A stretch of 64,000 nt of DNA from an uncultured Dysgonomonas sp. (GTDB lineage Bacteria > Bacteroidota > Bacteroidia > Bacteroidales > Dysgonomonadaceae). Position numbers and translations under genes: made by a program. Positions 28,132 to 37,488 of the stretch are shown here, one piece after another. Position 1 is the first letter of the stretch, and the number at the start of each line of letters is the position of its first letter. Location of the stretch: positions 1-64,000 of the forward strand of contig CALYPL010000009.1 in NCBI GenBank assembly GCA_945273835.1, in the 5' to 3' direction. The notes below the pieces were generated by a model that worked only from the letters and a program-made list of their open reading frames with translations, was not told the DNA's origin and ran no database searches.

Positions 28132-28139
28132 TACTTTTG
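28132..28139 (+). promoter_or_regulatory. Putative -7 element of the metalloprotease gene
   Basis: The plus strand reads TACTTTTG, 45 nt upstream of the ATG at 28185. It suggests separate control from the barrel gene. Confidence 0.45.
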
Positions 28140-28184
28140 CACATATTTTAGTACAAGTGTAATTAAAAAAATCTTTTCTCCATT

Positions 28185-30719
28185 ATGATCAGAAAAAATT
28201 TACTCGTCGCTGTTTTTCTGTCTTTCGGATTGGTATCCCTCAATGCCGCTTCTGACAAGACCTCGAAAAAGAGCAAAGGGAAAAACAAAAAAGAGGTTAG
28301 TGCAACTCCTTCAACAACTGCCGCTTCGGCTTCACCATCTTATCCCAGTGGTTTGAAATCATATAATGAAGTTGTTACAAAAGACGCTAAAACTTCAGTT
28401 GGTTTATTTACTATCCACAATGTAAAAGGACGTTATTATTTTGAAATTCCTGATACACTTTTAGGACGTGATGTTCTTATCGTAAATAGGATTGTTAAAG
28501 CTCCGGCAAACTTTTATAAATCAAATGTTGGTTATCCGGGAGACCAAATAAGCGAGAATGTAATTCGTTTCGAAAAAGGTCCGGATAATAAAATGTTCAT
28601 CCGCAATATCTCTTACCTTGAACAAGCCAAAGACACACTTGGCATGTATAAGTCGGTGCTGAACTCAAATGTACAACCAATAGCAGCATCATTCGACATT
28701 AAAACAGTTAAGAAAGATACTACTAACAATAATCAAAATAGCGTAATCGATATATCAGATTATTTAAACTCAGATAATGATGTCTTTTTCTTTAGTCCAT
28801 ATTTGAAAAAGAGAAGCGGGATAGGTAATTTTTACAAAGACAGAAGTTATATCGATACCGTAAAATCTTACCCGATAAATGTAGAGATTAAAACTGTAAA
28901 AACTTATGCCCAAGTAGCACCGAAAGGTTTGATGCCATCGATGATGGATTATTATCCGAATGGTCCACTTACATACGAGTTGAACAGTTCGATGATACTT
29001 TTGCCAAAAGAACCCATGAAACCTCGTTTCTCCGATCCACGTGTAGGTTATTTTGCTGTAAGTTATACTGACTTTGACAGCAATCCGCAAGGAATTGATC
29101 GCCGTGCGATGATTACCCGTTGGAGACTTGAACCCAAAGCTGAAGATTTGCAAAAATATCTGAACGGCGAGCTCGTTGAACCTAAAAAACCCATTGTTTT
29201 TTACATCGATCCAGCTACCCCCAAAAAATGGGTTCCATATCTGATTGCCGGAGTAAATGACTGGCAGAAAGCTTTTGAAAAAGCCGGATTCAAAAATGCG
29301 ATCTATGCACTCGAAGCACCCGTGAACGACCCTTCATGGAGTCTTGAAGATGCAAGCCATTCAGCAATTGTTTATAAACCGTCAGATATTTCTAACGCAA
29401 GCGGTCCGCACGTACATGATCCGCGAAGCGGCGAGATTATCGAAACTCACGTCAATTGGTATCATAATGTTATGTTCCTGTTGCGTAATTGGTATATGAT
29501 ACAAGCCGGACCAGTTGATCCAGGTGCCCGTAAAGCGGAATTAGATGACGATTTGATGGGACAATTAATACGTTTTGTATCCTCACACGAAGTAGGACAT
29601 ACACTTGGTTTGAGACACAATTACGGTTCATCAGCTACTGTGCCCGTTGAAAATTTAAGAAATAAAGCATGGGTCGAAGCCAATGGACACACACCTTCAA
29701 TAATGGATTATGCACGTTTTAACTATGTTGCTCAACCCGAAGACAGTATCTCAAGAGAAGGACTATTCCCACGTGTAGGCATGTATGATAAATGGGCTAT
29801 TGAATGGGGATATCGTTATCTGCCTGAATTTGCTACCGCTGATTCTGAAAGAACCTATCTGAATCATTGGATTATTGAAAAACTGGCAGAAGATAAGCGT
29901 TATACATTCGGAACAGAGTCAGATCCAAGCGACCCACGCAATCAGAACGAAGATCTTGGAGACAATGCAATGTTAGCCAATACCTACGGAATAAAGAATC
30001 TTCAGCGAATAGTTCCAAATATTTTAGAGTGGACACGTCAGCCGGATAAAGGTTATAGGCTTGCCTCTACAATATATGGCGAAGTAGTAGGTCAGTATAC
30101 ACGTTATGTTGGTCACGTCGCTAAAAATATAGGAGGAATATATAACACACCTCGTACAGTTGAAGAAAAAGGATTATCTTCCCAATATGTACCTGCTGAT
30201 ATCCAGAAACAAGCTGTAGAATTCCTGAACAAGCAGTTGTTTACAACACCTAAATGGTTAATAGACAGAAAACTGATTGATCTTGCCTCAGTTGATCCGG
30301 TAGGAAGTATTGAAAGCACACAGAAACAAATTATTGATCGTCTGATCAGTAAGTGGACACTTGATAAAATGTTTGATAATGAAGCTCTAAACGGTAATTC
30401 AGCTTATACACCGACTGCTATGTTCAGCGATTTGAATAAGAATATTTGGTCTGAACTTTACAGTTCCGCACAAATAGATATATATAGACGTAATTTGCAA
30501 AAGAACTATATAAATGCACTTATAAAAGTTGCTTATCCTAAAGATGGTATGGGTAGACCTTCCGTTTCAGCAACAGATGCAGCCAATATAGCTCGTACAC
30601 AGTTAGTGGATTTACAAAAAAGTATACGTGCCGCTGCAAACACTTCAGTAGGAACAAAACGCTCGCATTTGCAAGGTTTGCTTGCTCAAATCGATGCCGC
30701 TTTTCAGACGGGCAAATAA
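28185..30719 (+). CDS. Secreted zinc metalloprotease (DUF5117/DUF4953 type)
   Basis: An 844-residue protein with a signal peptide (about 1-21) and a Lys-rich low-complexity stretch (25-40). The N-terminal DUF5118/DUF5117 region has GLFTIHNVKGRYYFEIPDTLLGRDVL. The catalytic domain carries the extended zinc motif HEVGHTLGLRH (His468, Glu469, His472, His478), the metzincin-type HExxHxxGxxH form. IMDYARFNY about 55 residues later supplies a Met-turn-like segment. It is widespread in Bacteroidetes and its natural substrate is unknown. It probably works in the periplasm or on the surface. Confidence 0.92.
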   Translation: MIRKNLLVAVFLSFGLVSLNAASDKTSKKSKGKNKKEVSATPSTTAASASPSYPSGLKSYNEVVTKDAKTSVGLFTIHNVKGRYYFEIPDTLLGRDVLIVNRIVKAPANFYKSNVGYPGDQISENVIRFEKGPDNKMFIRNISYLEQAKDTLGMYKSVLNSNVQPIAASFDIKTVKKDTTNNNQNSVIDISDYLNSDNDVFFFSPYLKKRSGIGNFYKDRSYIDTVKSYPINVEIKTVKTYAQVAPKGLMPSMMDYYPNGPLTYELNSSMILLPKEPMKPRFSDPRVGYFAVSYTDFDSNPQGIDRRAMITRWRLEPKAEDLQKYLNGELVEPKKPIVFYIDPATPKKWVPYLIAGVNDWQKAFEKAGFKNAIYALEAPVNDPSWSLEDASHSAIVYKPSDISNASGPHVHDPRSGEIIETHVNWYHNVMFLLRNWYMIQAGPVDPGARKAELDDDLMGQLIRFVSSHEVGHTLGLRHNYGSSATVPVENLRNKAWVEANGHTPSIMDYARFNYVAQPEDSISREGLFPRVGMYDKWAIEWGYRYLPEFATADSERTYLNHWIIEKLAEDKRYTFGTESDPSDPRNQNEDLGDNAMLANTYGIKNLQRIVPNILEWTRQPDKGYRLASTIYGEVVGQYTRYVGHVAKNIGGIYNTPRTVEEKGLSSQYVPADIQKQAVEFLNKQLFTTPKWLIDRKLIDLASVDPVGSIESTQKQIIDRLISKWTLDKMFDNEALNGNSAYTPTAMFSDLNKNIWSELYSSAQIDIYRRNLQKNYINALIKVAYPKDGMGRPSVSATDAANIARTQLVDLQKSIRAAANTSVGTKRSHLQGLLAQIDAAFQTGK

Positions 30720-30765
30720 TTAATAGTAAAGAAATCTGTAACATAAAAGTACATTAGTATAAATC

Positions 30766-31557
30766 ATGCAACTCATTACCAGCCTGCAAAATGCACGTAT
30801 AAAGAATATTGTCAGATTGTCGAAACATAAAGAGAGACTTCAGCAAAATTTGTTTATCATAGAAGGTGCACGGGAGCTTATGCTTGCCCGTGCAGGCGGT
30901 TATGCAGTGAAAGAAGTATTTGTATGCCCCGATTTGTTTGCCCGCACCGAATATCCTGATGTTTTAGATGGCATTCCGATGGATTTGTGTTGCGAAGTGA
31001 GCCAGTCAGTTTTCGAGAAGATTGCTTACCGAACAGGTTCGGATGGATTAATGGTACTTGCAGAACCTAAACGTCATGGTTTGGCGGATTTGCATTTACC
31101 CGAAAATCCTTTTGTTATTATACTGGAAGCAATAGAAAAACCGGGCAATCTTGGTGCGATTTTGCGAACAGCTGATGCCGCTAAGGCTGACGCTGTGATT
31201 GTTTGCGACCCAAATACTGATTTATACAATCCTAATACAATCCGTTCAAGCGTCGGATGCTTGTTTACAGTTCCCACTGCGATTTGTTCGTCGGCAGACG
31301 CTTTGTATTATATGCGTGAGCATGGTATACAGGTTTTCGCTGCTGAATTGCAGGCTTCAGAATGGTATCATCAAACAGATTTTACCAATCCTTCGGCTAT
31401 TGTAATGGGTACTGAAGCCGATGGACTTACTGATTTCTGGATTAACAATTCTGATGCACGGATAAAAATACCGATGCGTGGAGTAATAGATTCGCTTAAT
31501 GTCTCAGTTTCGACAGCCGTTATTACATTTGAAGCCATGCGACAACGAGGTTTTTAA
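30766..31557 (+). CDS. TrmH/SpoU family RNA 2'-O-methyltransferase
   Basis: A 263-residue SPOUT methyltransferase. The N-terminal substrate-binding domain (LSKHKERLQQNLFIIEGARELM) is followed by the knotted catalytic domain. Its three motifs are EKPGNLGAILRTADAA, VMGTEADGL and IPMRGVIDSLNVSVSTAV. It methylates a ribose 2'-OH in rRNA or tRNA; the exact site is not predictable. It begins 46 bases after the metalloprotease and ends at a bidirectional terminator shared with prs. Confidence 0.94.
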   Translation: MQLITSLQNARIKNIVRLSKHKERLQQNLFIIEGARELMLARAGGYAVKEVFVCPDLFARTEYPDVLDGIPMDLCCEVSQSVFEKIAYRTGSDGLMVLAEPKRHGLADLHLPENPFVIILEAIEKPGNLGAILRTADAAKADAVIVCDPNTDLYNPNTIRSSVGCLFTVPTAICSSADALYYMREHGIQVFAAELQASEWYHQTDFTNPSAIVMGTEADGLTDFWINNSDARIKIPMRGVIDSLNVSVSTAVITFEAMRQRGF

Positions 31558-31576
31558 GACGATTACAAGTAAAAAT

Positions 31577-31613
31577 AAAATGAGGAGCTTCATTTAGAAG
31601 CTCCTCATTTTTG
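31577..31613. terminator. Bidirectional terminator between the TrmH gene and prs
   Basis: AAAATGAGGAGCTTC and GAAGCTCCTCATTTTT form a long stem with a 5-base loop, with T runs on both strands. It serves the two convergent genes. Confidence 0.9.
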
Positions 31614-31631
31614 TTATATAAACTGTTAATA

Positions 31632-32567
31632 TTATAATACGTATAGTGTGCTGATTGATTCATTGCTGCATACACGGCGAATTGCATCGGCAAACATATC
31701 GGCAACTGAAACAACTTTTACTTTTTCGCTTTTCTTTGAATAAGGTATGCTGTCAGTAAACACGATTTCCGTTAAAGCTGATTGATCAACACGTGTAGAT
31801 GCAGGGTCAGACATTACAGCGTGGCTTGCCATTGCTCTAACCGAGCGTGCTCCTGCCGCAAGCATAAGATCAGCTGCTTTAGTTATAGTTCCTGCAGTGT
31901 CAACAATATCGTCAACCAAAAGAACGTCCATATCGGTAACATCGCCGATTATCTGCATTTCAGATATTTCATTAGCTTTTTTACGTAATTTATAGCAAAT
32001 AACCATTGGAATCCCGAAAAACTTGGCGTATGAACTCGCCCGTTTAGTACCTCCCACATCGGGTGTAGCAATAACAAGGTTTTCAGTATTCAAAGATTTG
32101 ATGTATTCAATGAATATGGCTGATGCGTAAAGATGATCAACAGGCACATTGAAAAAGCCTTGAATCTGATCGGCGTGTAAATCCATCGTGATAAGACGAT
32201 TGATACCCGCTGCACTCAACATATCTGCGATAAGTTTTGCGCCAATTGATACACGTGGTTTATCTTTACGATCCTGACGCGCCCACCCGAAGTATGGTAT
32301 AACTGCTACGATGGAGCGTGCCGATGCTCTTTTGGCAGCGTCAATCATCAGTAAAAGCTCCATTATATTGTCGGAACTTGGAAATGTTGATTGTACGAGG
32401 AATACTTGATGACCTCTTATTGATTCTTCGTATGAAACTGAGAACTCGCCGTCAGCAAAGTGTTCAATATTCATTCGTCCGAGCGGACAGCCTAAACTTG
32501 CGCAAATTTTTTCGGCGAGGTAACGAGAATTTGTTCCCGAGAATACTTTGAAAGGAGCGTCGTCCAT
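31632..32567 (-). CDS. prs: Ribose-phosphate pyrophosphokinase
   Basis: The enzyme makes PRPP from ribose 5-phosphate and ATP, feeding purine, pyrimidine, NAD, histidine and tryptophan synthesis. The 311-residue protein has RQDRKDKPRVSIGAKL, the ATP- and metal-contacting MDLHADQIQGFF, and the PRPP-binding loop VLLVDDIVDTAGTI. It appears monocistronic with a -7 element (TAAATTTG) at 32615-32622. Confidence 0.97.
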   Translation of the reverse strand: MDDAPFKVFSGTNSRYLAEKICASLGCPLGRMNIEHFADGEFSVSYEESIRGHQVFLVQSTFPSSDNIMELLLMIDAAKRASARSIVAVIPYFGWARQDRKDKPRVSIGAKLIADMLSAAGINRLITMDLHADQIQGFFNVPVDHLYASAIFIEYIKSLNTENLVIATPDVGGTKRASSYAKFFGIPMVICYKLRKKANEISEMQIIGDVTDMDVLLVDDIVDTAGTITKAADLMLAAGARSVRAMASHAVMSDPASTRVDQSALTEIVFTDSIPYSKKSEKVKVVSVADMFADAIRRVCSNESISTLYVL

Positions 32568-32614
32568 TATTGCTTAATTTTTTTGGTTGGTTATTGTATG
32601 CATAGAATATTCTG

Positions 32615-32622
32615 CAAATTTA
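32615..32622 (-). promoter_or_regulatory. Putative -7 element of prs
   Basis: The minus strand reads TAAATTTG. A TTG within TTGCCCAAATTG lies about 19 bases upstream and could be the -33 element. Confidence 0.5.
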
Positions 32623-32656
32623 TAAAAACAATTTGGGCAATAAATATTATCCTCTG

Positions 32657-33445
32657 TTATTTTTTACTTATTGTGCGCAGTGCTTTTTTTATAATATACT
32701 TGGTTGCAGAGCTATTGCTGTCTTTTTCCCATTGTTGACAAAGCATGACGACAAAGTCGGGTTTAGTTTTGGAGGCATCATTCAGCCAGTTGGCTACACT
32801 GTCTTGCACGTATCTTGATTCGTCGTTTTTTAGTTGCTCTAATATCGGCAATGCCATTTCTGGATTATGCTTCAATATTTCTAATTGTTTACACCAAACA
32901 CCTTTGGGGCGTGTAGCTTCTGTTGTGAAACGCCTGACATTTTCGTCTATATCAATAGCCCAATCACAAAAAATCCGGATGGCTTGGTCAAGATTTGTTT
33001 CAATGTCGCTACGTACAGCCATCCATGCTATTTCCCTGACTCCAAAATGTTTATCGGCTGCAAATGGTTTAATTTTTAGCATCTTTTCATTAAAAGCATA
33101 TGATTTGTCAGAACCAATAATATAGGCAGCCCAACAACGCACTGAGTCAGAAGTATGAGTGCTCAATTGGCTGAGCAATTTATCATCATTGTTTTGTCGG
33201 ATAATTGTTGCCAGTGCTTCACCAATAATTTTGATCGATTGCATGGCTGTTTTGGTCTTAAGTATATCCAGTTGTCTCAGGCATTCTTGCTGATATTGCG
33301 CTGGTAAAATATTTTTTACAAGTTCAACATGATCAATCGCGAGCCATTCTGTAAGATTGGCTGATTGAATACGTCCTTGTGTTAATTGCTGTAATATCTC
33401 GGGAGATATTTCTTTAAAGCTCTTTGCTCCTTTTCTGTTATTCAT
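32657..33445 (-). CDS. DNA alkylation repair HEAT-like protein (AlkC/AlkD-like)
   Basis: A 262-residue, all-helical protein. The C-terminal segment has TEATRPKGVWCKQLEILK followed by DESRYVQDSVANWLNDASKTKPDFV, matching the SVAN-LND-SK-x-P signature of AlkC. These glycosylases remove 3-methyladenine and related lesions through a HEAT-repeat fold. The usual RPxLPW motif is changed to RPKGVW, so activity could differ. Its ATG overlaps the amylase stop by four bases (ATGA), showing translational coupling. Confidence 0.8.
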   Translation of the reverse strand: MNNRKGAKSFKEISPEILQQLTQGRIQSANLTEWLAIDHVELVKNILPAQYQQECLRQLDILKTKTAMQSIKIIGEALATIIRQNNDDKLLSQLSTHTSDSVRCWAAYIIGSDKSYAFNEKMLKIKPFAADKHFGVREIAWMAVRSDIETNLDQAIRIFCDWAIDIDENVRRFTTEATRPKGVWCKQLEILKHNPEMALPILEQLKNDESRYVQDSVANWLNDASKTKPDFVVMLCQQWEKDSNSSATKYIIKKALRTISKK

Positions 33446-35139
33446 TCTTTAACGTATGTGAATTTAAGCATTTGCCCCGAGAACTTATCTAACATAATTG
33501 TAAATGATTTATGCCATTCGGTTTGTAATTGGGTTGTTTTACCTGTCAACAGTTCAGTTACGGTATTTAAACTTTGAGGGATTATTCCTGCAAAATTAAA
33601 TGCTTCTTGCGGAATATTTATATTGGCTGATATTTTATTAGCAGAAAAATTGGTTACAATCAGAATCAGATTTTTTTCGTGGCATCTGAAATACGCGTAT
33701 ATTTTTGTGGAATCGAATTTATCGTTTTCGTAATTGGCATACATGAGATCGTAAAATTGACCTTGAACTATGGCATCTTCGCTATTAGTTATATGTAAGA
33801 GCTTTATATAGATGTTCCGTAATTTTATCTGATCTGAAGTGAGTTTTCCTTCGTCGAATTCGCCGTAGTTCCGCCAGTTACGGATGGTAGCAACCGACCA
33901 GTAATCATATATAGTAGTTCGTCCGTCAAGTTTGCTGAAGCCTTCCTGATCCATCCCTTTTTCACCCAGCTCCTGTCCCGAATATATCATAATAGGATTG
34001 GTGTTTATTGTAGCGGCAACGATCATGCCGGGAATGGCGCGAAAGGGGTCGTCTGCAAAAAAGCGGGAGGCTATTCGCTGTTCATCATGATTTTCAAGGA
34101 AGTTTAACATATGGCTTTGCAAACCATCAATGCGTTGCCAACAAAAAGTAATATCGGATGTAGGTTGTTTGCCACAGATTACGTTCCGCAATGTATCGTA
34201 AAGGTCTACTTTGTCATATAAATAGTCGAATTGACCCAATTGTAAATAGTTTTTATATTGCGACGGCGTATAGATTTCGGCTATGAATATAAGATCATTA
34301 TTTTTATTCTTTACACGTGGTATGCACCAGCTCCAAAACTCTACGGGAACCATTTCCGCCATGTCGCATCTGAATCCATCTACACCCATATCAGCCCAAT
34401 AATTTAATATATCGTTCATTTTTAACCATGTATCAGGAACAGGCGTAAAGTATTTTGTATGATTGTTCAGGTAATCTATTCCGTAATTGAGTTTTACTGT
34501 TTCATACCAATCGTTAAGTGTCGGTTTATTGTCGAATCTGTCGTTACCTGTCGCTTTTGCCGGATATTCTGTGTATGGATTGTCTTTATCCTGATCGGGA
34601 AATTGAGGTTCCAGCTTCTGATTGGGTATATAATAAAAATTATTGTCGGGAGAAAATGGCAATTCATTGTTGTCTTCTTCTCCGAAATCTTTTGTTTTGG
34701 GCGGGCGCATATCCGAATGGTATTGCCTTGCGACATGATTGGGTACAAAGTCCATGATTACTTTCATCCCATTTTTGTGAGTGCGTGCTATTAGAGCCTC
34801 AAATTCTTGAATGCGGTTATTAATATCTATCGCTAAATCGGGCGACACATCATAATAGTCACGTATAGCGTAAGGCGATCCCGCCATACCCTTTATTACA
34901 TTCGGATTGTCTTTAGGTATGCCGTAAGCAGTATAATCTGTTTTTGAAGCATGTTCTATTATTCCTGTGTACCAAATATGAGTAATACCCATATTTTTGA
35001 TTTCCTGTAACGCTTTATCATCAAAATCAGCAAATTTACCTACACCGTTTTCTTCAATTGACCCGTTTTCCTTATTAGATGTGTTGTTGTTACCAAATAA
35101 CCTCGGCAGGACTTGGTAAATAATTATTTTCGGTTTCAT
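33442..35139 (-). CDS. Cytoplasmic GH13 alpha-amylase family protein
   Basis: A 565-residue GH13 enzyme without a signal peptide. The catalytic residues are visible: nucleophile Asp in GFRCDMAEM, acid/base Glu in FIAEIYTP, and transition-state Asp in NFLENHDEQR. MDFVPNHVARQY is the conserved first region. A C-terminal beta domain follows from about residue 480. It is expected to cleave alpha-glucans inside the cell, such as glycogen or imported maltodextrins. It is the middle gene of a patatin-amylase-alkC run with gaps of 9 and -4 bases. Confidence 0.92.
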   Translation of the reverse strand: MKPKIIIYQVLPRLFGNNNTSNKENGSIEENGVGKFADFDDKALQEIKNMGITHIWYTGIIEHASKTDYTAYGIPKDNPNVIKGMAGSPYAIRDYYDVSPDLAIDINNRIQEFEALIARTHKNGMKVIMDFVPNHVARQYHSDMRPPKTKDFGEEDNNELPFSPDNNFYYIPNQKLEPQFPDQDKDNPYTEYPAKATGNDRFDNKPTLNDWYETVKLNYGIDYLNNHTKYFTPVPDTWLKMNDILNYWADMGVDGFRCDMAEMVPVEFWSWCIPRVKNKNNDLIFIAEIYTPSQYKNYLQLGQFDYLYDKVDLYDTLRNVICGKQPTSDITFCWQRIDGLQSHMLNFLENHDEQRIASRFFADDPFRAIPGMIVAATINTNPIMIYSGQELGEKGMDQEGFSKLDGRTTIYDYWSVATIRNWRNYGEFDEGKLTSDQIKLRNIYIKLLHITNSEDAIVQGQFYDLMYANYENDKFDSTKIYAYFRCHEKNLILIVTNFSANKISANINIPQEAFNFAGIIPQSLNTVTELLTGKTTQLQTEWHKSFTIMLDKFSGQMLKFTYVKE

Positions 35140-35148
35140 CTTATTATT

Positions 35149-35952
35149 TTATTTAAAGGTTATTCCGAGATCTTGTTCCATTTGTTTTTGATTTCGGACA
35201 AGATAGTTTTTCGTCATGTGGTAGCCTAATTCATATATCTCTTGTGTATGGTCCAAATCGAACATTGAATATTTTGACAGGTTGGGTGACTCGATCAGAT
35301 AATCGCAGAGATTGCGGTCAAGCAGGGTATTAGATGCTGACATATAATGAAAAGAACGCTCAGCTACGTATTTTAACGACTCTTTGTAGGCTGATCGTGT
35401 CAGTGGACTAACGTTGATTCCGATCACTTTATCGCACTTTTTACGGATAATGGATACAGGAAAGTTTTTCAGCAAACCACCGTCTACATAGTGATGCTCA
35501 CCAATTTTCACAGGAGTGAAAACGATAGGAACGGTACAGGATGCAATAATAGCTTGTATGAGTTCTCCGGAAGAGAAAATATGTGATTCACCGAATTCAA
35601 TATCGGTGGCAACTATATGAAGAGGTATTTTCAGCTCTTCGAAGGTACGGGCTGTAAGGTGGTCACTCAAGAAGTTATTGAATCTTGAGTTTTTGAAAAT
35701 TCCGGATTTTGGTAGGGTAAATTCGGCAAATTCGCGAAATGCTTTGTTTTGGAAATAACTCAGAATATCTTTCGGACTATGTCCGTCCGCATAAAATACA
35801 CCCGCAAAAGCACCGGAACTTGTCCCTGATATTACTTCAGGGTATATCCCGACTTCATTAATGGCTTGTAATGCTCCTAAATGGGCGAGCCCTTTAGCAC
35901 CTCCTCCACTTAGGGCTATCCCGATTTTATAAGCTTTGTTGTTTGTTTCCAT
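35149..35952 (-). CDS. Patatin-like phospholipase
   Basis: A 267-residue patatin hydrolase of the RssA/YlbK-like group. It has the oxyanion loop LSGGGAKGLAHLG, the nucleophile elbow GTSSGA (GxSxG) and the catalytic Asp in YVDGGLLKNFPV. No signal peptide is present, so it is cytoplasmic or peripherally membrane bound. It probably releases fatty acids from phospholipids or lysolipids. It leads the operon with the amylase and the AlkC-like gene. Confidence 0.92.
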   Translation of the reverse strand: METNNKAYKIGIALSGGGAKGLAHLGALQAINEVGIYPEVISGTSSGAFAGVFYADGHSPKDILSYFQNKAFREFAEFTLPKSGIFKNSRFNNFLSDHLTARTFEELKIPLHIVATDIEFGESHIFSSGELIQAIIASCTVPIVFTPVKIGEHHYVDGGLLKNFPVSIIRKKCDKVIGINVSPLTRSAYKESLKYVAERSFHYMSASNTLLDRNLCDYLIESPNLSKYSMFDLDHTQEIYELGYHMTKNYLVRNQKQMEQDLGITFK

Positions 35953-35999
35953 TAATGTTTGCGTTTGTTTTTTAATGATGGGTGACTGACCAATAGCTT

Positions 36000-36452
36000 T
36001 TAGAATGGCAAATCGTCCGCTTCGTCAGGATTGAATTGGGTTGATGTATTGTTAAACGATTGGCTTGGCTGACTTTGTATAAAATTATTCGTTTGATTCT
36101 GCATTGTTTCTTCCCCTTCACGTCTACGTCCGAGTAGTTCAAGATTGTCAGCGTATATTTCTATTACAAAGCGCTTGATTCCGTTGGCATCATCGTATGT
36201 TCTTGAGCGGATTTTCCCTTCAATGTATACTTGACTGCCTTTGCGCACAAACTGCTCAACTACTTTTGCCAGTCCTCTCCAGCATACAATGTTATGCCAT
36301 TCAGTACGGTCAGGTATTTGCGTTCCGTTTGCAGCAGTATAGCCTCGTTCGGTAGTAGCAAGGGTGAAATTGGCAACAGCACTGCCGTTGTCGAAATATT
36401 TTATATCGGGGTCTTTACCCACGTTTCCGATGAGTATTACTTTATTAACTGA
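36000..36452 (-). CDS. ssb: Single-stranded DNA-binding protein
   Basis: A 150-residue SSB with an N-terminal OB fold (MSVNKVILIGNVGKDPDIKY, EWHNIVCWRGLAKVVEQFVRKGSQVYIEGKI). A flexible Gln/Asn/Ser-rich linker leads to the acidic tip DEADDLPF. The tip is the docking peptide for DNA repair proteins such as RecG, whose gene is also in the window. An upstream in-frame start at 36482 falls in the -7 element at 36480-36487, so the start is the MSVNK Met at 36452. Confidence 0.97.
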   Translation of the reverse strand, partial: SVNKVILIGNVGKDPDIKYFDNGSAVANFTLATTERGYTAANGTQIPDRTEWHNIVCWRGLAKVVEQFVRKGSQVYIEGKIRSRTYDDANGIKRFVIEIYADNLELLGRRREGEETMQNQTNNFIQSQPSQSFNNTSTQFNPDEADDLPF

Positions 36453-36479
36453 CATAATTATTTTTACTTTAATTATAGA

Positions 36480-36487
36480 CAAATATA
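36480..36487 (-). promoter_or_regulatory. Putative -7 element of ssb
   Basis: The minus strand reads TATATTTG, 28 nt upstream of the chosen ATG. Confidence 0.5.
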
Positions 36488-36531
36488 TGAATTTTATTCG
36501 CTTTTTGGATTGAAGTATTACGTTTAAAGCA

Positions 36532-37029
36532 TTATTTTTTTATTGATATCATTTTCTGAAGAAACAGATTGTTTGGTATGATTATCAATTGATTATCAGT
36601 AGTCCTCAAATGTGTATAAAAAGTTTGTATTGTTTCAATGGTTGCCTCGATAGGCATATCTTTGTCTATTATATTAATCTGATCTCCTATTTTATAAGCT
36701 GTGGTGAAGAATAAGATTATCCCTGCCGTTATGTTACTTAATATAGACCATTGGGCAAATAAGGCTGCTCCGATGACCGCAAAAATAGAGGAAATAGCAA
36801 TTAATATGTTTTCGGGCTTTACTCCCCATATTACAGCAAGCGTAAATAAACCAGTCCAATTTATAAGTACTGATATAATGTGTTTTATATGTCCCGTACG
36901 GGTCTCTGGTCTGAGACTGATTGCGCTATATTTATTTATTATTTTTTTTGCAATGTATTTAGATATAGGTATGATTATCACGGTTATTCCCGATGCTATA
37001 ATTTGAGGGAAATATTCTTGAATATTCAT
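36532..37029 (-). CDS. Small MscS-family mechanosensitive channel protein
   Basis: A 165-residue membrane protein with hydrophobic helices at about 8-25, 50-70 and 78-110. The third reads AISSIFAVIGAALFAQWSILSNITAGIILFF, the pore-helix region of MscS. A short beta domain (YKIGDQINII, EATIETIQTFYTHLRTTDNQLIIIPNNLF) follows. The C-terminal domain found in full-length MscS is missing, so this is a minimal form. A longer TTG start at 37083 would lie in the rpsO terminator, so the ATG at 37029 is used. Confidence 0.87.
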   Translation of the reverse strand: MNIQEYFPQIIASGITVIIIPISKYIAKKIINKYSAISLRPETRTGHIKHIISVLINWTGLFTLAVIWGVKPENILIAISSIFAVIGAALFAQWSILSNITAGIILFFTTAYKIGDQINIIDKDMPIEATIETIQTFYTHLRTTDNQLIIIPNNLFLQKMISIKK

Positions 37030-37082
37030 ATTGAGTATGTTGTTAGGTTTTGTGTAGTTGATTATTCGATATGTTGAAAACA

Positions 37083-37112
37083 ATAAAGGCGCTTTTTGTT
37101 GAAGCGCCTTTA
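37083..37112 (-). terminator. Intrinsic terminator after rpsO
   Basis: AAAGGCGCTT and AAGCGCCTTT form a stem, with TATTGTTTTC following on the minus strand. It starts 22 bases after the rpsO stop. Confidence 0.8.
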
Positions 37113-37133
37113 CTATTTGTTTTTTTCTGAAGA

Positions 37134-37403
37134 TTATTTTCTGATTCCCAGTTCTTTGATGATTGAACGATATCTTTCGATGTCTTTATCGATCAAATAA
37201 TCGAGCAATCTACGGCGTTTACCTACGAGAATTTTCAATGATCTTTCTGTGTTATAGTCCTTCTTATTTGACTTGAGATGCTCAGTCAAATGCGAAATAC
37301 GGTATGAAAACAATGCTATCTGAGCCTCAGGTGAGCCGGTATCAGTGTTAGACTTTCCGTATTTTGCGAAGAGTTCTTGCTTTTTCGCTGAATCTAAATA
37401 CAT
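37134..37403 (-). CDS. rpsO: 30S ribosomal protein S15
   Basis: The 89-residue protein is full length for S15. It has GSPEAQIALFSYRISHLTEHL and the RNA-binding DYNTERSLKILVGKRRRLLDYL segment. S15 binds 16S rRNA early in 30S assembly. It stands alone with its own -7 element (37435-37442) and terminator. Confidence 0.98.
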   Translation of the reverse strand: MYLDSAKKQELFAKYGKSNTDTGSPEAQIALFSYRISHLTEHLKSNKKDYNTERSLKILVGKRRRLLDYLIDKDIERYRSIIKELGIRK

Positions 37404-37434
37404 ATGTTTAAATTTATGTGTGTTATAAACAACG

Positions 37435-37442
37435 CAAAGGTA
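37435..37442 (-). promoter_or_regulatory. Putative -7 element of rpsO
   Basis: The minus strand reads TACCTTTG, 32 nt before the ATG. Confidence 0.5.
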
Positions 37443-37488
37443 ATGATATTTTATCTATATACCAATGATTTTGCCATTTTTCTGTTTT